Origin: Phyllobacteriaceae bacterium
Lineage (GTDB): Bacteria; Pseudomonadota; Alphaproteobacteria; Rhizobiales; Rhizobiaceae
DNA length: 48,971 bases
Direction: 5' to 3'
Assembly (NCBI GenBank): GCA_016711085.1
Contig: JADJTR010000013.1
Location: forward strand, 1 to 48,971
The translations under genes were made by a program, and so were the position numbers. This document shows, in pieces, positions 20,459 to 31,115 of the stretch. Each line of letters begins with the position of its first letter. Within the stretch, counting starts at the first letter, position 1. Under the pieces are notes generated by a model that saw nothing but the letters and a program-made list of their open reading frames with translations, made no database searches and was not told the origin of the DNA.

Positions 20459-21487
20459 TCAGCCGGCGACGCCGAGCTTCTTCTGCAGGTTGGTCGACGA
20501 TGTCGTGTACTGGAACACGATGCGCTCGCCTGGCGCGACGACGCGTTTCGCCGCCTGCGCCATCAACGCGCCCTCATGGAAGCCGGAAAGGATCAGTTTC
20601 AGTTTGCCCGGATACCAGTTGATGTCGCCGATGGCGAAAATGCCGGGCGTCGACGACTCGAACTTCTCGGTGTCGACGGGAATGAGGTTCTCGTGGAGGT
20701 TCAGGCCCCACTCGGCGATCGGCCCGAGCTTCATCGTCAGGCCGAAGAACGGCAGCAGCCGGTCGGCCTTGACCGTTTCCTCGCCCTTGTCGCCCTTGAC
20801 GGTCACGGCCGACAAGGCGCCATTGTCGCCGGCAAGGCCGCTGACCTGACCGACGACAAAGCGCATTTTGCCGTCCTCGACCAGGTCGAACATCTTCTTG
20901 ACGCTGTCGGGCGCGGCGCGGAAATCCGGGCGGCGATGGACCAGCGTCATCGAGCGGACAATGGGCTGCAGATTGATCGTCCAGTCGAGCGCCGAATCGC
21001 CGCCTCCGACGATGACCACGTCGCGGTCGCGGAATTCCTCCATCCGGCGCACCGAATAGAACACCGAATGGCCTTCATAGGCTTCGATGCCGGCGATCGG
21101 CGGACGCTTCGGCTGGAAGGAGCCGCCGCCGGCGGCGATGACCACGACCTTGGCCTCGACCACTTCGTTTTCATCGGTGGTGACGCGGAACGTGCCATCG
21201 GCAAGCTTTTCGAGCGAGGTCACCATGCGATTATAGGCGAAGGTCGGGCTGAACGGCGCGATTTGCTCCATCAGCTTGACGACGAGGTCCTGGCCCGAGA
21301 TCACAGGCCATGCTGGGATGTCGTAGATCGGCTTTTCGGGATAGAGTTCGGCGCACTGGCCGCCCGGCCGGTCGAGGATGTCGATGAGATGGCATTTGAG
21401 GTCGAGCAGGCCGAGCTCGAACACGGCGAAGAGGCCGACCGGCCCGGCGCCGACGATGACGACATCGGTCTTGAGAATGTCGGCCAT
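20459..21487 (-). CDS. Ferredoxin-NADP+ reductase, thioredoxin-reductase type
   Basis: A flavoenzyme moving electrons between NADPH and ferredoxin. The 342 residues have the FAD-binding VVIVGAGPVGLFAVFELG, RPGGQCAELYPEKPIYDIPAWP, a second dinucleotide motif VVIVGGGDSALDW, and the C-terminal IFAIGDINWYPGKLKLILSGFHEGALMAQ. There is no CxxC, which separates it from thioredoxin reductase. The 2Fe-2S ferredoxin gene lies four bases upstream, so the two are very likely redox partners in one operon. Confidence 0.93.
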   Translation of the reverse strand: MADILKTDVVIVGAGPVGLFAVFELGLLDLKCHLIDILDRPGGQCAELYPEKPIYDIPAWPVISGQDLVVKLMEQIAPFSPTFAYNRMVTSLEKLADGTFRVTTDENEVVEAKVVVIAAGGGSFQPKRPPIAGIEAYEGHSVFYSVRRMEEFRDRDVVIVGGGDSALDWTINLQPIVRSMTLVHRRPDFRAAPDSVKKMFDLVEDGKMRFVVGQVSGLAGDNGALSAVTVKGDKGEETVKADRLLPFFGLTMKLGPIAEWGLNLHENLIPVDTEKFESSTPGIFAIGDINWYPGKLKLILSGFHEGALMAQAAKRVVAPGERIVFQYTTSSTNLQKKLGVAG

Positions 21488-21490
21488 CGC

Positions 21491-21811
21491 TCAGGCCTGC
21501 CGCTCGGGAATGGCGACCACCAGACCGTCGAGGTCCGGCTTGACCTTGATCTGGCACGAGAGGCGCGAATTCGGCCGCACGTCGAAGGCGAAATCGAGCA
21601 TGTCTTCCTCGGTCGCGGCCGGCTTGCCGGTTTTCGCCGTCCAGGCCTCGTCGACATAGACGTGGCAGGTGGCGCAGGCGCAGGCGCCGCCGCATTCGGC
21701 CGTGATGCCGGGGACGGCGTTCTTGATCGCCGCTTCCATGACCGTCGAACCGTCGACGGCGTCGACATCGATGCGTGCGCCGCTGCTGGCGATGAAGGTG
21801 ATTTTCGTCAT
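21491..21811 (-). CDS. Adrenodoxin-type 2Fe-2S ferredoxin
   Basis: A 106-residue electron carrier. The cluster ligands are C40, C46, C49 and C86 (CGGACACATCHVYV, then LSCQI), the C-x5-C-x2-C-x36-C spacing of the adrenodoxin/putidaredoxin class. The start is the ATG at 21811 (MTKITFIASSG). It immediately precedes the FNR gene in the same direction. Confidence 0.95.
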   Translation of the reverse strand: MTKITFIASSGARIDVDAVDGSTVMEAAIKNAVPGITAECGGACACATCHVYVDEAWTAKTGKPAATEEDMLDFAFDVRPNSRLSCQIKVKPDLDGLVVAIPERQA

Positions 21812-21972
21812 GTTGTCCCCTCGGGCCCGTGCGATTGCGAGGACATAATGCCTCGGCGCGCCCTGTCAACGGGAGGGCATGAATTGCCGCAGGCGGCGCT
21901 TGGGGAAACAATATGACAGCATGACCCGGTTCCGGGGAAAAAGACACCCCGACCGCATGGCTCCCGGATCGC

Positions 21973-22347
21973 CTAACGGCTGATCGAGGCGATGAAATCG
22001 ACGACGTCGTTGATCCGGCGTTCGATTTCGCGCACATAAAGCGCGTTGGCCGGCTGCAACTCCAGCACCGCCGCCGCGTCACCGAGCGAAAAGGCTCCGA
22101 CCGACCGCGCCGAGCCCTTGAGGCCGTGCGCCATGACCTTTCGATCCTCAGCGCCGCTTTCGCGCAAACGCGACCGTGCGGTAAGGATCTGGGTGACGAA
22201 GAGGCCCAGGATTTCCTGCTCCAGCGCCCGGTCGCCGAATGTCTGGCGGCCGAGATGAACCAGATCGACCGGCCGCACCGACGCCGGCGCGGCCCCCTCG
22301 CCACCCGGTTTGGCGAAGGCGGGATAGTCGACGGCCGCTCTGGGCAT
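21973..22347 (-). CDS. Hpt (histidine phosphotransfer) domain protein
   Basis: A small phosphorelay protein. The phosphorylatable histidine is in VMAHGLKGSARSVGA, the classic Hpt signature, within a four-helix domain; no kinase or receiver domain is present, so it would relay phosphate between other proteins. The start chosen is the ATG at 22347 (MPRAAVDYPAF), because GGAG lies six bases upstream; an ATG at 22377 also exists. It is divergent from the giant coiled-coil gene, sharing a roughly 290-base regulatory region. The partner kinase is not in the window. Confidence 0.85.
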   Translation of the reverse strand: MPRAAVDYPAFAKPGGEGAAPASVRPVDLVHLGRQTFGDRALEQEILGLFVTQILTARSRLRESGAEDRKVMAHGLKGSARSVGAFSLGDAAAVLELQPANALYVREIERRINDVVDFIASISR

Positions 22348-22468
22348 GGGTGGCTCCGAAAAACGCATTTTATCCATTATTGCGCCGACGCATGGAAAAC
22401 TTCTTAATGCATCGCATGAAGATCGGTCCCTTCGCTCGGCTTTTTTGCGTTTCGACGCCGCATTTCAC

Positions 22469-22491
22469 GTAAAAATTAACCTTATTTTTAC
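22469..22491. promoter_or_regulatory. AT-rich inverted repeat with CtrA-like half sites
   Basis: GTAAAAAT (22469-22476) and ATTTTTAC (22484-22491) form a perfect 8-base inverted repeat with a 7-base spacer in an unusually AT-rich stretch between the divergent hpt and coiled-coil genes. It also contains TTAA-N7-TTTAC (22476-22491), one mismatch from the CtrA consensus TTAA-N7-TTAAC. It may be an operator or promoter element; function is not shown by sequence. Confidence 0.4.
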
Positions 22492-22636
22492 ACTTTTACC
22501 GCGTTGGCCGATAAGCGGTTTCCTTCTTTGCCGCGTCCCATTACGATACGAGCGGGCGAATTCGTCCGCGCCGACGGGACCCTAGGGGGACGGTGCAGGA
22601 AACCCGCGTGTTCACGCGTTGAGGATGGTCATCGAC

Positions 22637-25600
22637 ATGGCAACCAAAAAGGACGCCTCGAAGCCGACATCCGGCGCAGCCGACAACTCGCTTGCCGATG
22701 CGCTCGCCGGCGACCTGAACGCGGGCGGCATCGATTTGCTCGACGATCTGGAAGCGCAGATCACCCGCGCCGCCGATGAATTGGCCCGCGAAACGCGCGA
22801 CCCCTTGCCGGTAGCGCGCACGAAAGGCGCCAATCCTCCTTCGAACGCGCCCGCCCGCGCCCCGGCCAATGACGATCGCCTGCGCGATGGTCGCGCCATC
22901 GTCGCTGCCTTCGACCGCCGCGCGCCAACCACGATTTACTGGATCGCCGCCGCCGTATCCCTTCTGTGGATCGGCGCCGGCGCCTGGTATGGCTATACCC
23001 GCTATGGCGAAGGCCTGTGGGCCATTCGCTCCCTGGACGATGTGATCGCCCAGCCGGGTTTGGTTCTGACGGCCATTGTCACGATCGTACCGCTGTTTCT
23101 CATCTGGGCTTTCGCCATGATGATTCGCCGCGCCCAGGAACTGCGGCTTGCCGCACGCTCCATGACCGAAGCGGCGATGCGTCTGACCGAGCCGGAATCC
23201 GACGCCCATGAACGGGTCGCCACGCTTGGACAGGCGGTAAGGCGCGAAGTCCAGGCGATGGGCCAAGGCATCGAACGCACATTGGCGCGCGCCACCGAGC
23301 TTGAGTCCCTGGTCCAGGGCGAAGTCGGCGAACTCGAACGCGCCTATGCCGAAAACGAGAACCGCATTCGCGCCCTCGTCGACGGACTGGGCTTCGAACG
23401 CGATTCGGTGGTCACGCACGCCGAGCGCGTTCGCGCTCTCGATCGCCGGCGCGCACGATCAATTGCGCGACGACCTCAATTCCGCCGCCGGCATCATACG
23501 GCAGAACGTCATCGACGCCTCGGGCATCCTGACGGCCCAATTGTCGGAATCGGGCGAAAGTCTGCTCAACCGTTTCTCCGAAAGCGGCGATTCGATCTAT
23601 CAGGCGATCGACCAGCGCATGGAGTTCGCCGCCAACCGCATCACCACGTCGGGCGAAGCCTTCGCCAGCATGCTCGACACCCGCATCGCCAAGCTCAACG
23701 ACAGCACCGATTCGGTGACGCGCACCCTTTCCGACCTGCTCGACGAGCGCGCAACCGGCATGGTCTCCCTGCTCGGCGAAGCGACGAATACGCTGACACG
23801 CGAATTCGACGACCGCCTTGCGGCCATCGAGATGACGCTTGCCGAACGCGGACAATCCCTCATCGGCCAGTTCGAGACGCGCGCCCACGCCGTCGACGCG
23901 TCGACCGAGCGGTTGAACGCCGCGCTGGAAGCGCGCGCCCGCCAGATCAACGACGCGCTGGTCGAGCGCACCCGCGAAGTGGCCCAGGCGTTCGCCGCCG
24001 GCCGCGCCGACCTGGAGGCGGCGATCGACGAAGGCAAGGCGCGCATCGGCTCCAACATGGCCGATCTCGTCATGTCGACCTCGTCGATGCTGGAATCGCG
24101 CGCCGACGAATTCGGTTCGCAGATCGCCAACGGCCGCATGGTCCTTTCGTCCGCGCTTGATTCCGACCTCGCCCGCGTCAACGCCGACATCCATCGCCTC
24201 ACCTCGATGGGCGTCGAAATCTCGGCTTCGGTCAAGGAACACGCCGCCGCCCTGGCCGAAAGCCGTTTGTCACTGTCCTCGCGCTCGATACCGATCTCGC
24301 CAGACTTGCCGACCAGCGTTCCCTTGTCGATACAGTCGTTGCCGATCATGCCGCTGCATTGGTTGCGAGCCGCGCTTCGCTCGCCTCGACGCTCGATGCC
24401 GATCTCGCCAAGCTGGCCGACCAGCGCGAACTGGTGAACGCCTCGCTGCTCGACAGCCGCGCGGCGCTGTCCGTGGCGCTCGAATCGGATATCGCCAAGC
24501 TGGCCGACCAACGCGCTTTGGTCGATGCGGCCATCGCCGACCACGCCCATTCGCTCGCCGCCAGCCGCTCCGGCCTTTCGGCGGCGATCGCCGACGACAT
24601 CGGCAAGCTCAACGTGCTGCGCGGCGAGTTCGACGCCTCCGTGCGTTCGCACGCCGACGCGCTGGTGGAGAGCCGCTCGGGCATTTCGGCCGCACTCGAC
24701 GAGGACATGGCTCGCCTCGCCGCCGAGCGCGCCCGCATGGACGAAGCCATCGTCGCCCAGGCCCGCGCCATGACCGACAGCCGTTCCGGGCTTTCGGCGG
24801 CCTTGCGCGAGGAATTGTCCGCGCTCGACGCCGCGCTCGCCGAAAGCCGGGGCAAGGTCTCCGCCTCGGTCCAAGCCGATCTGGCGAAACTGCATTCGCT
24901 TCGCGACGATTTCGACGCCGCCATCAGGGCCCACGCGGCCGCGCTGGTTGATTCGCGCGCCGGCATGACCGCCGCGCTGGAAGGCGACATGGCGGCGATC
25001 GCCGACGAGCGCAACCGCATGGACGAGGCCGTGCTCGCGCAGGCGCGCGCCCTTTCTGACAGCCGCGCCAGCCTTTCGGCGACGCCCGAGGACGAACTGG
25101 CGCGCTTCGACGCCGCGCTGGCCGAGAGCCGCGCCGGATTTCGACAACGGTTTCCGCCGACCTTGATCGCTTGCGCGCCCTGCGCGAAGAATTCGACCTC
25201 GCCATCGCCGCCCATTCGGCCGCTCCTCGTCGACAGCCGCTCCGGGCCTGACCGGCGCGCTCGACCTGGACATGATGCGCCTCGCGGACGAACGCGCACG
25301 CCTCGACGCCGCCATCGTCGAGCAGACGCGGGCGCTGACCGACAGCCGCGCCGAAATCGCCGCCGCTTTCGATCGCGACCTCGCCAAGTTCGCCGAGCAG
25401 CGCCAACGCCTCGAACTGGCGCTGGCCGAGAACCGCGCGGCGCTCGCCTCCGCGCTCGACGGCGATATCGCCGGCCTGGCCGAAAGCCGCGAGGCGTTCG
25501 CGCGCGAACTGGAGAGCGCCCGCGCCGGGCTCGCCTCCGCGCTGGAAACCGATGTCGAGAAACTGCGCCTTCTGCGCTCCGAATTCGACGACGCGGTGCG

Positions 25601-28172
25601 CGGCCACGCCGAGGCCCTTGTCGACAGCCGGGCCGGCATGGCGGCGGCGCTTGACGCCGACATGGCCAAGCTCGCCGAACTGCGCGCCGCCATCGACGAA
25701 GCCTCGATGCAGCATGCCCAAGCCCTTGACCGACGCGCGCGCCGAAATGACGACGGAGTCGCGCGTCTTCGCTGCGACGCTTGGCGAAATGCGCGGCAAT
25801 CTCGCCCGCGAGCTTGAAGTCGACCTCTCCCGGCTGGCGGAGGCCCGCGCCCTGGTCGACGGCGCCATGGCCGATCACGCCCGCTCGCTGGTCGACAACC
25901 GCGCCGCAATGAGCGGTGCGCTGAACGACGACATCGCCCGCCTCGCGGAAGTGCGCGCCGAAGTCGACGCCGCCATCGAAGCGAGCCTGCGCAGCGTCGC
26001 CGAGCGCGAGAAGTCGATCACGGCGGCGATCGTCGGCGACATCGACCGGCTCGGTCAGACCTTCGACAACCAGGCGCACGCCATCGACGGCAAGTCCGGC
26101 ATGGTCGCCGAGGTTCTGGCGCGCGGCGTCGACAATATCCGCCAGGCGCTCGAGGGCAGCGCCATCCGCGCCGCCGGCGAACTGCGCGACCGCGTGCTGG
26201 AATTGACGGCGTCGCTGTCGACCAACGCCGAGACCGTCTTCGCCGACGCCGACCAGCGCGTCGCCAGCCGCGCCGAAGCCGTGGCGCAGCGCCTCGGCGC
26301 CGGCGCCGCCGAAATCGCCCAATCCTTTGACGAGGCCGAGCGTCGCATCGTGCTCCGCACTGAAGAAACCTCGTCGGAACTGGATGCCCGGGCTTCGCGC
26401 ATCGCCGAACAGTTGCTGAGCGCGGAAAACCGCCTCAGCGCCGGGGCCGAGAACGTCGCCGGCCGCATCGCCGCCGCGGTGGAGGCGGGCGAAGGCCGCC
26501 TCGCCGAAACCGCCGAGGCGACGACGCGCAAACTCGCCGACGAATTCACCCGCAACCAGGGCGAACTCGCCGCCAAGGCGGAGGAAGTCGCCGAGACCTT
26601 CAAGGCGGTCAACGATCATATTTCCGATCGCACCGGCGAAATGGCGCGCATGCTCGGCGACCGCACCGCCGAAATCGCCAAATTGTTCGACGAGACGGCC
26701 AAGCCGCTCGCCGACCGGTTCGCCGCCTCGGGCGTCGAATTCGCCGGCCACATGGAAGCGGCGAGCGATATGGCGGCCGAGAAGTTGCGCGACGAGAACG
26801 CCAAGCTGGTCAAGGCGCTGGCCAACCGCGCCTCCGAAACCGTGACCGCCGTGGAAGGCGCACGCCAATCGTTGAGCGACAGCGTTTCGGCGCTGTTCGA
26901 GCGGCTGTCGGCGACCAACCAGGGAGCTTTCCGGCCTGATCGCCCTGGCGACGGAGAACTTGACGGACGTCGACGGCAAACTGACGCGGACGACGCAGGA
27001 CTTTTCCGCCAACGCCGACAAGGCGGCGCAGCAATTCGCGCATCATCGAGACCAACGCCAATCGCCTGGCCGAATTGTCGACGGGCACGCTGCACCAGAT
27101 CGGTTCGATCGCCGCCCGTTTCGACGACCACGCCCAATCCCTTGCCGCCGCCTCCGACCTGCTGCAATCGGCGCAATCGTCGCTGGCGGGAACGCTCGAC
27201 GAGCGTCGCAAGGCGGTCGAGGCGCTTGCCCTCGGCCTCGTCTCCAAATCGGAGGAAATCGAACGCTCGCTGCGCAGTTTCGAATCGCTCGGCGGCAAGG
27301 CGATCGAGGAGGCTTCCGCCCGCTTCGCCGGCGCATCGACGGAAATCCGCCACGCGGCCGAGCAGATCCGCGCCGAACTCGACGAGACGCGGGCCGAATT
27401 GCGCCGCGGCGTGCTCGACCTGCCCGGAGAAACGCGCGAATCGACCGCCGCCATGCGCCGCGCCGTTTCCGACCAGATCAACGCCCTGCAGGAACTGTCG
27501 GAGATCGTCACGCGCGCCGGCGGCGAATCGCGCCGCGAGCGCCACGCCGCCGTTGCCGAGCCCGCGCCGCGCCCGGCGCCGCGCGCGCCAGACCGGCCGC
27601 AGGCGCCAAAGCCAGCCGAACCGCGTCACGAAGCGCCCGTCGCGCCGCGTGCGTCCACCCGCGACGCCGAGCCCGGCCCTGCGCGGACGCATCGACCCCG
27701 CGCCGGCGCGCGAACCCGTCGCCGCCGAAGCGCAGGCGGCCGCTGCGGTGCAGGACCTGCTGCGCGGCGCTTCGACGACTCCGTCCCGGCGCAAGGCGGC
27801 GAAGGCGCGCCGGTGCGCCCGCCGCTGCATGTGATGGAATCGCTGAATCCGCTTTCCGTCGACATCGCCCGCGCCATCGACCATGACGCCTCGGTGGAGC
27901 TGTGGAAGCGCTACCGGCGCGGCGAACGCGGCGTCTTCACCCGCCGTCTCTACACGCTGAAGGGCCAGGAGACGTTCGACGACATCCGCCGCAAATACCA
28001 GTCGGACGCCGAATTCCACCGCGCCGTCGATCGCTATTGCGAGGATTTCGAGCGCCTACTCGACGACGTGTCGCGCAACGACCGAGACCAGATCATGGCG
28101 CAGACCTACCTGACCTCGGACACCGGCAAGGTCTACACCATGCTGGCGCACGCCTCGGGCCGTTTGAAATAG
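22637..28172 (+). CDS. Giant membrane-anchored coiled-coil protein (rhizobial 'kinesin-like' family), multiple frameshifts
   Basis: About 1,840 residues if frames are joined. An acidic N-terminal region of about 100 residues is followed by two membrane segments (TIYWIAAAVSLLWIGAGAWYGY; VLTAIVTIVPLFLIWAFAMM), then more than 1,400 residues of Ala/Leu/Arg/Asp-rich helices, a Pro-rich linker and a conserved C-terminal domain (ESLNPLSVDIARAIDHDA ... TSDTGKVYTMLAHASGRLK). There is no motor or P-loop, so the database label 'kinesin-like' is misleading. Residues coded by about 24,300-26,000 are tandem 36-residue repeats. The reading frame shifts at about 23440, 24280, 25137, 25218, 25246, 25730, 26925, 27040, 27675 and 27805; each join restores repeat periodicity, so indels are likely errors. 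The start is the ATG at 22637 (MATKKDAS); the ATG at 22625 is an alternative. A role in envelope or cell-shape organisation is only a guess. Confidence 0.8.
24608..25735 (+). repeat. Coding tandem repeats, 36 residues nested in a 94-residue unit
   Basis: Within the coiled-coil gene a 94-residue unit (36+36+22) begins LNVLRGEFD at 24608, LHSLRDDFD at 24890 and LRALREEFD at 25171; a longer variant (36+36+29+29) leads to LRLLRSEFD at 25563. Each 36-residue block ends SR-x-x-(L/I/M)-x-x-x-L-x-x-D-(L/I/M)-x-(K/R). The first two units are exactly 282 bases apart, and the third is one base short, consistent with a deletion near 25137. Confidence 0.75.
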
Positions 28173-28192
28173 CCACGCATCGTTGCATGCGG

Positions 28193-28219
28193 AAAACCCG
28201 GCCTCGTGCCGGGTTTTTT
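28193..28219. terminator. Bidirectional Rho-independent terminator
   Basis: AACCCGGC (28195-28202) and GCCGGGTT (28208-28215) make an 8-base stem with a 5-base loop. A TTTTTT run follows on the plus strand and AAAA precedes it, giving a T run on the minus strand too. It lies between the convergent ends of the coiled-coil gene (28172) and the auxiliary lipoprotein gene (28237). Confidence 0.85.
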
Positions 28220-28236
28220 ATTGCGAATTCAATTTG

Positions 28237-28849
28237 TTACAGGCGCGACGCCGTCCAGGTGACGATCTCCGTCGCGGCTTCGCCGAAGGCCCGGTTGAGG
28301 GCGGCGACATAGGCGTCGTTGCCCGAACCGGAGACGGCCGCGTCGGCTTCGAACAGGCGTTCGGCGGCGATGACGCCGTTGCGGTCGTTGAGCAGGCGGA
28401 CGAACAGGGCCACGCGCGCGCGCTCGGCGCCGGAGGCGGCGATCTCGAAGGCGCGCACGTCGGTGACCACCTGATAGTCGATGGCGAGGCCCTCGCCCGG
28501 TTTGCCGACGCCTCCCGAAGGCGCTGGAGCGCTGGAAGGACTCGGCGAGGCGCGCCTGGACGATCTTCGGCAGACGGTCGCCCCATTGCGCGCCATCGAG
28601 ATAGGCAAGCGACGTACCGCTGGTTTTCACCACGATGTTCTGGCCGTCGAGGCTTTTCAGCGCCGAGGGTTCGGCGACCAGCACTTGCACGCGCGGACGC
28701 CGGCGGGCGGAGGCAATATCCGGCGCGGTCAATTCGTAAGTGTCGAGCGGTTTCGATCCGCCGCCCGGCAAGGCGGCGCAAGAGGACAAGGCCGCCAAGA
28801 AGGCGACCCCGACCAAACGCGCTGAGAAAATCCTGACCGACAAGAACAA
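28237..28849 (-). CDS. ABC-transport auxiliary lipoprotein (PqiC/MlaB-cluster type), frameshifted
   Basis: The start is probably a TTG at 28849, giving a signal peptide FLSVRIFSARLVGVAFLAALSSC with the lipobox cysteine in LSSC. The body has LDTYELTAPDIA, RVQVLVAEPSALKSLDGQNIVV, LAYLDGAQWGDRLPKIVQARLAESFQ, and after a shift near 28520, LAIDYQVVTDVRAFEI ... VWTAS-like C-terminal strands. This is the ABC-type transport auxiliary (LPS-assembly-like) lipoprotein fold found downstream of MlaD genes. It would sit in the outer membrane or periplasm and work with the MCE protein. It is the last gene of the mla-like operon, 43 bases after mlaD, and is closed by the terminator at 28193-28219. Confidence 0.75.
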
Positions 28850-28892
28850 CCGCCTCGCTTCGTCGCCCTTGTTGCGGAGTCGTCGGGCCTTG

Positions 28893-30269
28893 TCAACGCC
28901 GGTTGCGGCCCGGAATAGGTGCGCACCTCGCCCCGCCCGCCCGAAAGAATGCGCTGCGGGTTGCGCTCCAGGTCGGTGATCGCCTGCTCGATGCGGGTGA
29001 CCGAACGGCGGCCGTCGCGGACCAGCGCCTCGAAATCGCGCAAGCCCTGGCCGGAGAACCGCGCCAGGCCGTCGGCGATGATCGCGGCGCGGCCGTTGAG
29101 CGTATCGGCCAGCTGGCGATAGGAGGCGAGCGTACCCTTCGCCTGCGCCGCCAGGCCGTTGGCGTCGTCGGAGCCGAGCAGCGAATCGACCTTGGCCAGC
29201 ACGCCGTCGACGCGCGTCGACGCCTTGTTCAGCCGGTCGGCCAGTTCGCGCGCATCGGCGATGATTTCCTCGATATCCCTTGGCCTTGTCGCCGACCTTG
29301 CCGGTCACCTTGGCGATGTCCTCGGAGGCCTTGCGGGCGTTGTCGCCGGCGGCGGCGATGTCGTCGACCGCCTTTTTCACCGTCGCCGGGTCGACATCGC
29401 CGATCAGCTTGTCGATCTTGTCGAAGGACGCGCCGGCGTCGTCGGCGAAAGATTTGACCGACACCACCGCCTCGTCGACGCCCTTGACCACCTTGTCGAT
29501 GCCGGCGGAGGCCTCGTCGATGCGCTTGGTCGTCGATCCGACATTGGCGACGATGGTCTTGATCTTGTCCTTTGTCGACGGCGTCGAGCAGTTCGCGCGC
29601 TTCTTTCAGCGTCGTCTCGAGTTCGGTCGACATGCCGCCGAGCCGATCGGACAGCTTGCCGGTGCTCGCCAGGAACTTGTCGATGTTGTCCGAATTGCGC
29701 GCCAGCGTTTCGGACAGTTTCTCGGCGTTGGCGGCGGTCTTGGTCAGCGGTTCGCGCACGTCCTCGACGAATTTTTCCACGCTCGCCGTCGCCCGGTCCG
29801 CCCGCGCCAGGACCTCGCGCGCCGTGTCCATGATGTCGGCGAGGCCGGACGGTTCGGCGATGATCACCAGCGGTTTGCCGGCTTTCTCCGCTTCATCGAT
29901 CAGGTTCGCCTCGTTGGCTGTGCCGCCGGAAAAGCCGATGCCGGCCGAACCGGTCAAACCCGAGAACGACATCGCCGCCTTGGTCGAGGCGCGGATCGGC
30001 GTGTCGCGGTCGACGACGATATCGACGAGGGCGACCTCGGGCCGCTCCGGATCGATGGCGAGGCCGGTGACGTCGCCGACGCGCACGCCGTTGAAGGTGA
30101 CCGGGCTGCCCTTGTCGAGACCGGCGGCCGAGCCGGGGACCTCGATCCGGATCGCCGTCGTGCCGATGCCCTGGGTGCTGGTCATTTCCCAGTAGATGAA
30201 GGCGAAGCCGACGATGATCGTCAGCAGCGCGAAGACGCCGACGAGAACGTAATTGGCCTTGGTTTCCAT
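28893..30269 (-). CDS. mlaD: MlaD/MCE-domain lipid-transport protein, frameshifted
   Basis: Periplasmic, inner-membrane-anchored substrate-binding subunit of a phospholipid ABC transporter. One N-terminal membrane helix (YVLVGVFALLTIIVGFAFIYW) is followed by the MCE domain (IRIEVPGSAAGLDKGSPVTFNGVRVGDV) and a long helical tail with repeated D-K-I-D-K-like segments. Frame shifts are needed near 29570, near 29278 (an extra G in AAGGGATATC) and near 28911 (an extra G). With the last correction the protein ends YSGRNRR at a TGA at 28893-28895, about 458 residues in all. The start ATG at 30269 lies four bases after the mlaF stop. Confidence 0.88.
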
Positions 30270-30273
30270 GGCG

Positions 30274-31115
30274 CTACACCGCGGCGCCGACGGGCGCGCC
30301 CGTGGCCGCCCCGTCGATCATGCGGGCGCGCTTGCCGCGGAAATAGGAGGTCACCCAGGGATCGTCGCAAGCGAGCATGTCGTCGATCGTGCCCTCAACC
30401 AGCACCCGTTTCTGACCGAGCACCGCGATCCGGTCGCATACCGAAAACAGGCTGTCGAGGTCATGGGTGACCATATAGACAGTCAACCCCATGGTGTCGC
30501 GCAGTTTCGCCACCAACCCGTCGAATTCCTCCGCACCGATCGGATCGAGGCCGGAGGTCGGCTCGTCAAGAAAGACGATGGCCGGGTCGAGCGCCAGCGC
30601 CCGGGCGAGCGCGGCGCGCTTGATCATGCCGCCGGAGAGTTCGGAGGGCGCTTCGACGCCGCGTCCTGCGGCAGGCCGACAAGGTCGATCTTCAGCCGCG
30701 CCAGTTCATCCATCAAGGCCGGCGGCAGGTCGAGGTATTCGCGCATCGGCAACTGGATGTTCTCCAGCACCGTCAGCGCCGAGAACAGCGCCCCATGCTG
30801 AAACAGCACGCCCTTGTTGGTGTCGATGGCGAATTGTTCGGCTTCGCTCGCCCGGTCGAGATCGACCCCGAACAGGGTGATCCTGCCGGCGCGCTTCTTG
30901 ATCAGGCCGAGCACGGTGCGCAGCAGCACCGATTTGCCCGAACCCGATGCGCCGACGAAACCGAGGATTTCGCCGCGCCGCACGTCGAGCGACAGGTTTT
31001 CCAGCACGGTCGTCTCGCCGAAGCCGACGGTCAGGTCGCGCACGGTCAGAATCGCCTCGCCGGGCGGGCCGCGCAGCGCGATGTTCGGCGAACCGTTTGT
31101 TTGCGTGTCGCCCAT
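30274..31115 (-). CDS. mlaF: MlaF-like ABC transporter ATP-binding protein, frameshifted
   Basis: ATPase of the lipid transporter. The N-terminal piece has a Walker A VGASGSGKSVLLRTVLGL and Q-loop FQHGALFSALTVLENI; the C-terminal piece has the LSGGM signature, IVFLDEPTSGLDP (Walker B) and the H-loop VTHD. The frame breaks near 30650, where one G seems missing in GGGCGC between LPQDAASK and APSELSGGM. The start ATG at 31115 shares a base with the mlaE stop (TGATG). About 281 residues after correction. Confidence 0.92.

Noticed and set aside
24608..25735. CRISPR-like array
   Set aside because: The repeats are coding, of variable spacing in multiples of three bases, and degenerate; no cas genes are near.
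24346..27021. 891-residue open frame opposite the coiled-coil gene
   Set aside because: The repeat-rich coding strand makes its complement open too. The plus strand carries membrane helices and the conserved C-terminal domain, so it is the real one.
22637..28172. Calling the giant gene a kinesin or motor protein
   Set aside because: No P-loop, switch motifs or motor domain are present; only coiled coil, two membrane helices and a C-terminal conserved region.
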